A stretch of 64,000 bases of DNA, taken from the NCBI RefSeq assembly GCF_017571525.1, contig NZ_JAGETY010000007.1, positions 186,001 to 250,000 of the forward strand, written 5' to 3'. This document shows positions 58,795 to 64,000 of this stretch, in pieces. Under the pieces are notes generated by a model. That model did not search any database and was not told the origin of the DNA. It saw nothing but the letters and a program-made list of their open reading frames with translations. Within the stretch, counting starts at the first letter, position 1. Each line of letters opens with the position of its first letter. The stretch is from Hymenobacter sp. BT559 (lineage in GTDB: Bacteria; Bacteroidota; Bacteroidia; Cytophagales; Hymenobacteraceae). A program made the translations under genes and the position numbers.

Positions 58795-58822
58795 AAAAAG
58801 CCGCCTTTTGGGCGGCTTTTTT
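58795..58822 (+). terminator. Terminator after the phosphorylase gene
   Basis: AAAAAGCCGCC (58795-58805) and GGCGGCTTTTTT (58811-58822) form a short perfect stem with T-run. Confidence 0.9.
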
Positions 58823-58849
58823 CGTAAAAAAGTGTTCATAATGAGTAAA

Positions 58850-58915
58850 GCAGGCGATTAGAATAATCGTCCGCAAAAGCCGTGTAATCCGAAAAACCGG
58901 AGCAATCCGTGGTTC
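58850..58915. repeat. Degenerate AATCCG tandem motif before the SRAP gene
   Basis: AATCGTCCG, GTAATCCG and GCAATCCG appear in sequence at roughly 17-20 bp steps (58863-58909) between the terminator and the ATG at 58921. Similar 'AATCCGTG' strings recur in some Bacteroidota intergenic DNA, to my recollection; here it is a short decayed run that takes the usual promoter place. Confidence 0.3.
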
Positions 58916-58920
58916 AGACA

Positions 58921-59583
58921 ATGTGTGGTCGCTATACCGTCATTACGCCTGCGCCGGGGCTAGCCAAGCGCTTCAACGCTAAGGAAGCCGCCAGCCCGGC
59001 ACCCAACTTCAACGCAGCGCCCTCGCAGGCCCTGCCCATCATCACCAACTCGGCGCCTGACCAGATTCAGCTCGTGAGCTGGGGCCTGGTGCCCTCGTGG
59101 AGCCGCGACCCGGCCAGTGGCCCCAAGCCCATCAATGCCCGCGCCGAAACCCTGGTCGAAAAGCCCAGTTTCCGGCAATTATTGTCCCGCAAGCGCTGCC
59201 TGGTGCTGGCCGACTCGTTTTACGAGTGGCAGGCCACCGAGCGGGGCAAAATTCCGCACCGCATTCTGCTGAAAAGCGAGGAGCCCTTTGCCTTCGCGGG
59301 GCTCTGGGATGAGTGGGTAGACAAAACCACCGGCGAGCTGCATCCCACGTTCACCATCGTCACGACCGAGCCCAACGAGCTGATGGCCAAGCTGCACAAC
59401 CGCATGCCCGTCATCTTGCCCGGCCCCGAGGCTGAGCGTGCCTGGCTCGCCGACGACCTGGGGCCTAGCCAGCACCAGCAACTGCTGGTGCCCTACGACG
59501 CCCACCTGATGCGGGAGTACGCCATCACCAACCGCGTAAACTCGCCGGCCCACAACGATGCCGACGTGCTGGCGGCAGTGTAG
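58921..59583 (+). CDS. SOS response-associated peptidase (SRAP/HMCES/YedK family)
   Basis: The 220-residue protein begins MCGRYTV, so that after Met removal Cys2 is N-terminal, as required to bond covalently to abasic sites in single-stranded DNA. Other SRAP marks are NFNAAPSQALPIIT, then WGLVPSWS, then INARAETLVEKPSFRQ, then SRKRCLVLADSFYEW (active Glu) and the HNRMPVIL motif with its conserved His. It shields abasic sites during replication. ATG 58921 is chosen because the family requires Cys at position 2; a GTG 12 bp upstream would abolish this. It ends 1 bp before the convergent MG2 gene. Confidence 0.96.
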   Translation: MCGRYTVITPAPGLAKRFNAKEAASPAPNFNAAPSQALPIITNSAPDQIQLVSWGLVPSWSRDPASGPKPINARAETLVEKPSFRQLLSRKRCLVLADSFYEWQATERGKIPHRILLKSEEPFAFAGLWDEWVDKTTGELHPTFTIVTTEPNELMAKLHNRMPVILPGPEAERAWLADDLGPSQHQQLLVPYDAHLMREYAITNRVNSPAHNDADVLAAV

Positions 59584-59584
59584 C

Positions 59585-62008
59585 TCACAGCGCCGGCTTC
59601 ACCTCAAACGAGAAAGTGGTGCTGCCGGCCAGGCCCGTAGGCGCCAGGCCCTGCACCACCACCAGGTAGCGCCCGGCCTGGTCAGAAGAGAAAAAGTCGA
59701 GCGCCTGGGGCTGGCTGGGAGCTAGCTGCACGTCGGGGTTCCAGTAGAGCAGGTTGCGCAGGTCGGGCAGGCGGCTGTGCTGCTGGGCTTCGGTGTCGTA
59801 GCGCGGCGTGTAGAACTCGCGCGGGGCTTGCAGGCCTTCATATTCCTCAATGAGCGCATGCGGGTTGAGCGGAAAGCCACCGAGGTCGCCTTTATAGGTG
59901 GTGTAGCTCACCACGCCATCGTAAACTTGCTGGCCCAGAAAATAGCGGTTGGCAATTACTTCCAGCTTTCTGATTTTCAGTGGGTCGAAGGCCATTATCT
60001 GGTTGATATTGAAAATGGGCAGGCCGTCGAGCAGCGTCAGCGGGTTTTCTTGTAGGGTAATATGCTTGGGCCGGTCTACCACCAGGAAGTGGAAGCCGTC
60101 TTTGCGCTTGCGCACCAGCACCCCGGGCACGTATTCGCGCATCACATCTTCCAGCAGCGGAAAGCGGGTGTAGTGGTCGAGCAAGTACCACTCCTCGGCT
60201 CGCCCATAAAAAGCCAGCGTATCGTAAGGAACGGCCCCGTAGCGGGGCGGCTGCATGGCATAGGCCCGCTGCGCCTGGGTTTGCAGGTGGCGCTCGCTCA
60301 GCGAGGCGGCCCACTGGCGCGGTAGCGGGGCTAGCCCAGGGGGTACCAGGCCACCCCCCGTGGTGAAAGGGCTAAGTAGCGCAAGGCGGTAGGTGCTGTC
60401 GCGCTGCGAGTTGGTTTGCAGTACCAGCTTGCGGAGGCCATAAAAATCCGGAAGCTCAAACTGCACCGTGCCATCGGGGCGGCTAAGCGAGTTGGCAAAC
60501 TGAAAGGAAAGCCCTGGCAGCGACAAATAGGCCGGGATACCACTAGCCGGCGCTCCGCTAGCCTGGCTGAGGCGACCATGTAGCACGTAGCCATTTAGCT
60601 CGGGAGGATAGGGGCTAGCGGCCGGGCGGCCCGTCAGGACTTCGTCCCACTTAAAGCGGCGCCAGCCCTGGGTTAGCATAAGGTTGTCGGCCGCCTGCCG
60701 GGCCGTGGCGCTGGAGTCGCGGAAATAGTAGCCCGCATCCTCAATAAAGCCTTTCAGGTCGGCCGCCAGCAGCAGGTAGCTGCTAATGTCGGCCGCTGGC
60801 ATAGCGGTCGCCAGCGAATCGAGCCGATACACGGCTAGCGAGGCGGCGGCGGGCTGGCTAGCCCCTAGCTGCAGGCGCACGCGGCTGCGCGGGCCGTAAG
60901 CTGCGGCCGTGGCACTGCCTTGCAGCTGCAGCGCGTGCGTTGGCCGGCGAAAAAATAGCCGCTCGGCCACGGGCCGCTGCCCACTGAAAATAGTGAAATG
61001 GGTAATGCCCGGGAGCAGCGCACGCTTATCGACCTGAAAAGTAGCTCGCCCGGCTACAAGCGGGGCCTCGGTAGTAGCCGTTAGCTGCTGGCCGGTATGG
61101 GCTAGCAGGTGCAGGCGCTCGGTGGCTGCCGTGGGCTGGGTCTGCACGGCCAGGGTGAGCGAGTTGGGGTTATCATCCGTCAGGAGTACCGCATAGCCCT
61201 GCTCGGCCACTGCTGGTAGCTTACTTGTAAGGAGTGCTCCGCCCGGCAGCTTTACCGTGGCTGTGTAGGCTGCCCCGGCCGTGGCGGGCGTAAGCAGAAA
61301 GCTGCCTAGCCCGAATTTCAGCGTGTGAAAAGTGGCTAGGGTGGTGCCCTGCGCATCGGTCACAGTGCCCGTGGCGGCCAGGCTGTGTCCCTGCCGGTCG
61401 GTGAGCTTAAAGGCTACCCGGCCGGGCAGCCCCCGCACCAGCTGCCCACCTTCTGGAAAAAACTGGAGGTCGTAGGCCGGGGCCGATGAGGAAAGCTGGG
61501 TAGCTGGTGCGCTGGCTTGCCAGGTATTGAGTATCGCTACCGGTTGCTGGAAGTAAAAATCCGGCCCGGCATTTTTCATCCAATTGGTGTAGGCGCGCAC
61601 CGTATAGCGGCCGCTAGCCAAGTCGGCTGGTAGTTCGAGCGCGCCATGCCCCATGGCGTCAGTGAGCGCTATTTTGGCTTGGGCTACAGGGCGTTGTGCC
61701 GCATCCAGCACCTCTACATAAGCTACCTTGCTCATTGCCAGCGGGCGGTGAGCGGCGCCATCTACGGCATAGGCCTTAAACCACATGGTTTCGCCGGCGG
61801 TGTAGGCCGGCCGGTCGAGGTGCAGAAAAAGCTGCTCGGTGAGCGTGCGGCGATAGTGCTGCCGAAGCCTGTAGCCAGGTGCGGCCGAATCGGGGGCCTG
61901 CGCCCGAACGGGGGCGCTGGCCAGCAAGCCAAGCGCGAGCAGCCGGCGGCCGGGGCGGCGCAATAGCCGCAAGCAAAACCGCTGCATGAGTACTAAGGAA
62001 CGTGACAT
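59585..62008 (-). CDS. MG2 and plug-domain protein (secreted, TonB-receptor-like)
   Basis: The 807-residue protein has a signal peptide (LLALGLLASAPVRAQ) and an MG2-type (macroglobulin) domain starting TEQLFLHLDRPAYTAGETMW. A middle beta-rich region follows. A late part carries a TonB-plug-like segment: LQENPLTLLDGLPIFNINQI, then FDPLKIRKLEVIANRYFLGQ, then YDGVVSYTTYKG. This layout is common in Bacteroidota proteins of uncertain role next to DUF4249 genes. There is no barrel, so it is not a full receptor. It ends an apparent three-gene minus-strand operon (24 bp after the preceding gene). Confidence 0.8.
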   Translation of the reverse strand: MSRSLVLMQRFCLRLLRRPGRRLLALGLLASAPVRAQAPDSAAPGYRLRQHYRRTLTEQLFLHLDRPAYTAGETMWFKAYAVDGAAHRPLAMSKVAYVEVLDAAQRPVAQAKIALTDAMGHGALELPADLASGRYTVRAYTNWMKNAGPDFYFQQPVAILNTWQASAPATQLSSSAPAYDLQFFPEGGQLVRGLPGRVAFKLTDRQGHSLAATGTVTDAQGTTLATFHTLKFGLGSFLLTPATAGAAYTATVKLPGGALLTSKLPAVAEQGYAVLLTDDNPNSLTLAVQTQPTAATERLHLLAHTGQQLTATTEAPLVAGRATFQVDKRALLPGITHFTIFSGQRPVAERLFFRRPTHALQLQGSATAAAYGPRSRVRLQLGASQPAAASLAVYRLDSLATAMPAADISSYLLLAADLKGFIEDAGYYFRDSSATARQAADNLMLTQGWRRFKWDEVLTGRPAASPYPPELNGYVLHGRLSQASGAPASGIPAYLSLPGLSFQFANSLSRPDGTVQFELPDFYGLRKLVLQTNSQRDSTYRLALLSPFTTGGGLVPPGLAPLPRQWAASLSERHLQTQAQRAYAMQPPRYGAVPYDTLAFYGRAEEWYLLDHYTRFPLLEDVMREYVPGVLVRKRKDGFHFLVVDRPKHITLQENPLTLLDGLPIFNINQIMAFDPLKIRKLEVIANRYFLGQQVYDGVVSYTTYKGDLGGFPLNPHALIEEYEGLQAPREFYTPRYDTEAQQHSRLPDLRNLLYWNPDVQLAPSQPQALDFFSSDQAGRYLVVVQGLAPTGLAGSTTFSFEVKPAL

Positions 62009-62032
62009 AGGCTAGAAAACAGGTTGGCTGGG

Positions 62033-63241
62033 CTACCAGAAGCTGGGCTTTACAGTGGTGCCCCGCGTGCGGCAGTCTACGCACGCGCGCGGCCCGCCTT
62101 CATACCCTAGTGTGTCGCCGCTAACGATGTAGTACTGGGTTGGCACGTTATCACCCGATTTGAAAACCCGCGTATTGGGCCGGTAGATGCGTAGAGATAT
62201 TTTGTCGTTTGGGTCAGGCACCAGCTCTGGGCCAAACGCGCAGCTGCTGTATGGGTCGTCAAATGCCCAGTCTTTCGGTAAGCCCAGGCTGGCCGGCGTG
62301 GCAAACAAGCGGCGCTGCACTACCGTGTGCGCGCCCACAAAACCCAGTACGGGCTCGGTGGCGTCGCCCACGCGATGCACGTTGCCGGTGAGCTGGGTCG
62401 GCAGCGGGTCGTTGACCGTGCCCACGGCTTCCGTGTTTTTGCGGAGTAATTCATAATAGGCAAATTCCTCCGCCGTCTCGGCGATTTGAGTTACGAGCAC
62501 GCTGTAGCGAACCTTGACGCGCTCGGCCCGGTCCGAAAAGGCGAGTATGCGTTGCTGACTCAAAAAATCCTGCCTGAGACTAGCCGTACTGGCCTGCACA
62601 ATGCCCGAGGGCTGCTCGGAGCGGTAGCAGGTGTAGATGGGCGTCACGCGCGGCCGTACAAGGCCACCAATCACTTCCAGCTCCGACCGGCGTGGGGCAT
62701 TGAACTCCCAGGTTTCGCTGGCGCGCCAGCGGTAAAAGCGCGCGCTGCCGCTCGGGTCGTGGGTGCTGGCCAGCACACGCACCTGCCCATCCTGGTGCAC
62801 CAGCTCCAGCTGGTCGAAGTCGGGCGTAACCTTAAGCGGTACCAATTGCGAAGCGTAGGCCGGCGCCGAGGCCCCTGTGCCCAGCGTGAGCTGCAGCTGG
62901 TAGCGCCGGCCGGTGGGCAGTTGCAGACTATCGGAAATGTAGGTGCCGGCCACGGCGGTTTCGCGCAGGCTATAGCGCTGGCCGGTAGTATCGGCGATGA
63001 AGAGCGTGGCACCGCGCACCACGGGCGCTGCCTCCGCACTGCCCACGCTAAGGGAGCGTGAAAGCAGGATGCGGGTGCGGCCATTGCCATTGATGAAGCC
63101 ATCCACCACCAGATAAGAAGCAGGCGCGGCCACCACATCGGGCATGTACGACTCGATGCAGCCCGCTAGCCCTAGCAGCAAGCCTGTTCCCGCTGATAGC
63201 CCGTTGGCCCAACGCCAGTACCTGGCAGATGTACGTAGCAT
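62033..63241 (-). CDS. DUF4249 lipoprotein, second of a tandem pair
   Basis: The 402-residue protein starts MLRTSARYWRWANGLSAGTG and has a lipobox LLGLAGC (Cys at about residue 27), so it is probably an outer-membrane lipoprotein. Conserved features include SYLVVDGFINGNGRTRILLS near the start, FYRWRASETWEF, the QLTGNVHRVGDATEPVLGFVGAH segment and a C-terminal CVDCRTRGTTVKPSFW. DUF4249 is a Bacteroidota family of unknown function usually next to TonB-dependent or MG2 proteins. It is almost repeated by the gene immediately upstream. ATG 63241 is used because an extension to 63385 lacks the lipobox start. Confidence 0.85.
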   Translation of the reverse strand: MLRTSARYWRWANGLSAGTGLLLGLAGCIESYMPDVVAAPASYLVVDGFINGNGRTRILLSRSLSVGSAEAAPVVRGATLFIADTTGQRYSLRETAVAGTYISDSLQLPTGRRYQLQLTLGTGASAPAYASQLVPLKVTPDFDQLELVHQDGQVRVLASTHDPSGSARFYRWRASETWEFNAPRRSELEVIGGLVRPRVTPIYTCYRSEQPSGIVQASTASLRQDFLSQQRILAFSDRAERVKVRYSVLVTQIAETAEEFAYYELLRKNTEAVGTVNDPLPTQLTGNVHRVGDATEPVLGFVGAHTVVQRRLFATPASLGLPKDWAFDDPYSSCAFGPELVPDPNDKISLRIYRPNTRVFKSGDNVPTQYYIVSGDTLGYEGGPRACVDCRTRGTTVKPSFW

Positions 63242-63245
63242 AGCC

Positions 63246-64000
63246 TTACCAGTAAGCAGGTTTGGTATTGCTGCCTCGCACCCGGCAGTCGATGCACTCG
63301 CGCGCTCCCCCAATGTACCCCATGATGGGATAGCCGTAGCTTGGCCCGTATGCATAGTCGGTCGGCACGTTGTCGGGGTCGGCAAATACGGACGATTTTG
63401 GGTAGAGCATCCCGTTTTTATTATAGGGCTTCACAATCTCGGCCGTGTCGGGCTCCTGGCAGGCTGCGTAAGGATTCTCAAAAAAATCTGGCGGGTGGGC
63501 CGGCAAATCCTGCCGGCTGATGAAGATGCGTCGGCTCTGTAGCGTGTGGGCGCCAACGAAGCCGAGCACAGGCTCTTGCGGGCTGCCCACGCGGTGCACA
63601 TTGCCGGTGAGCTGCGAAGGCAAGGGGTCATTGACGGTGCCCACGGCCTCAGTGTTTTTGCGCAGAATCTCGTTGTAGGCAAACTCCTCAGCCGTTTCAG
63701 CATACTGCGTTAGCAAGAGGCTGTAGCGAATCTTGACCCGCTCAGCCCGTTCCGAAAAGGAGAGCACCTGCTGCTCGGTGAGGGCATCCTGGCTCAGCGA
63801 GGCCGTGCTCGTTTGCGTGATGGTGCTCGGCTGCTCGGTGTGCCAGCACGTATAAATCGGCGTGATACGGTTTTGAATAATTCCGCCGCGAAACTCTAAA
63901 TTCGACTGATAGAGCGCAGTAAACTCCCAGGTTTCGCTGGCGCGCCAGCGGTAAAAGCGCGAGCCGCCGCTGGGGTCGTGCGTACTAAAGCGAAATTGAA
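63246..64000 (-). CDS. DUF4249 protein, first of a tandem pair (5' end outside window)
   Basis: The frame is open to the right window edge with no upstream stop in this stretch (about 250 codons visible). It runs in the same order as its neighbour: DPSGGSRFYRWRASETWEF, then LSFSERAERVKIRYSLLLTQ, then SQLTGNVHRVGSPQEPVLGF, and it ends CIDCRVRGSNTKPAYW. The similarity to the following DUF4249 protein is very high in the middle and diverges before the C-terminus. Its stop lies 4 bp before the next start, so the two are translationally coupled. The lipobox is not in the window. Confidence 0.82.
   Translation of the reverse strand, partial: QFRFSTHDPSGGSRFYRWRASETWEFTALYQSNLEFRGGIIQNRITPIYTCWHTEQPSTITQTSTASLSQDALTEQQVLSFSERAERVKIRYSLLLTQYAETAEEFAYNEILRKNTEAVGTVNDPLPSQLTGNVHRVGSPQEPVLGFVGAHTLQSRRIFISRQDLPAHPPDFFENPYAACQEPDTAEIVKPYNKNGMLYPKSSVFADPDNVPTDYAYGPSYGYPIMGYIGGARECIDCRVRGSNTKPAYW

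Overview
The window looks like chromosome of a Bacteroidota of the Cytophagales, most probably Hymenobacter or a close relative. The sequence is GC-rich (about 60% by eye). It encodes a giant secreted protein with a type IX secretion (T9SS) C-terminal sorting domain, DUF4249 lipoproteins, an MG2/plug protein, a TonB-dependent receptor and class I HMG-CoA reductase. Several genes are preceded by the Bacteroidota-type -7 element TAnnTTTG, and Shine-Dalgarno sequences are weak or absent. I saw no rRNA, tRNA, CRISPR array, prophage or intact insertion sequence. Genus assignment is inference from gene content, not from a marker search.

Layout. 1-2.8 kb (minus strand): exbD (cut by the window edge) and exbB, with a terminator-like hairpin between them, then mazG. 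3-8.1 kb (plus): GlmM-type phosphosugar mutase, cysteine desulfurase, a helix-hairpin-helix membrane protein and a PepSY membrane protein. 8.2-11 kb: an MFS exporter, an unknown small protein and a TrxB-like flavoprotein. 11.2-19.5 kb: a molybdenum cluster with a ModE-type DNA-binding protein, a short sulfite-oxidase-fold secreted protein lacking cysteine, a TonB-dependent receptor, then moeB-moaA-moaD-moaE and a convergent moaC; a cupin and an ABM-fold protein sit inside it on the other strand. 19.6-27.8 kb: a 2704-residue T9SS protein. 28.3-37.5 kb: 4-alpha-glucanotransferase, a beta-barrel protein, M20 amidohydrolase, PAP2-like membrane protein, MATE pump, and a divergent SDR/HxlR pair. 37.6-41.6 kb: a GH15 enzyme facing an OtsA-OtsB fusion (trehalose module). 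41.7-44.7 kb: TetR regulator, an unusual non-coding repeat array, an AT-rich small ORF, an SDR and a PhyH-type dioxygenase. 45-51.6 kb: HMG-CoA reductase, an unknown secreted protein, S41 protease, ruvX-def, and a secreted S1/P1 or phospholipase-C-like protein. 51.6-58.8 kb: an alpha-glucan cluster (sugar MFS, two secreted GH13 enzymes, divergent GT35 phosphorylase-family protein). 58.9-64 kb: an SRAP protein, then an operon of two DUF4249 lipoproteins and an MG2/plug protein.

How the genes work together. Extracellular or periplasmic GH13 enzymes would cut starch or glycogen, the MFS would import maltose or maltodextrins, and MalQ plus the GT35 protein would rework the glucans inside the cell. 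OtsAB and GH15 would make and break trehalose. The molybdenum cluster pairs cofactor synthesis with a possible outer-membrane uptake receptor.

Most worth a second look: (1) the tandem GGGGTGGGACGAC repeat array with a perfect 15-bp hairpin and an AT-rich hairpin-led ORF at 42.4-43.0 kb; (2) the GT35 protein with Thr where the PLP-binding Lys is expected; (3) the Cys-less SUOX-fold protein beside a TonB receptor and a ModE-like regulator; (4) mutually exclusive hairpins between moaA and moaD; (5) the terminator inside exbB-exbD.
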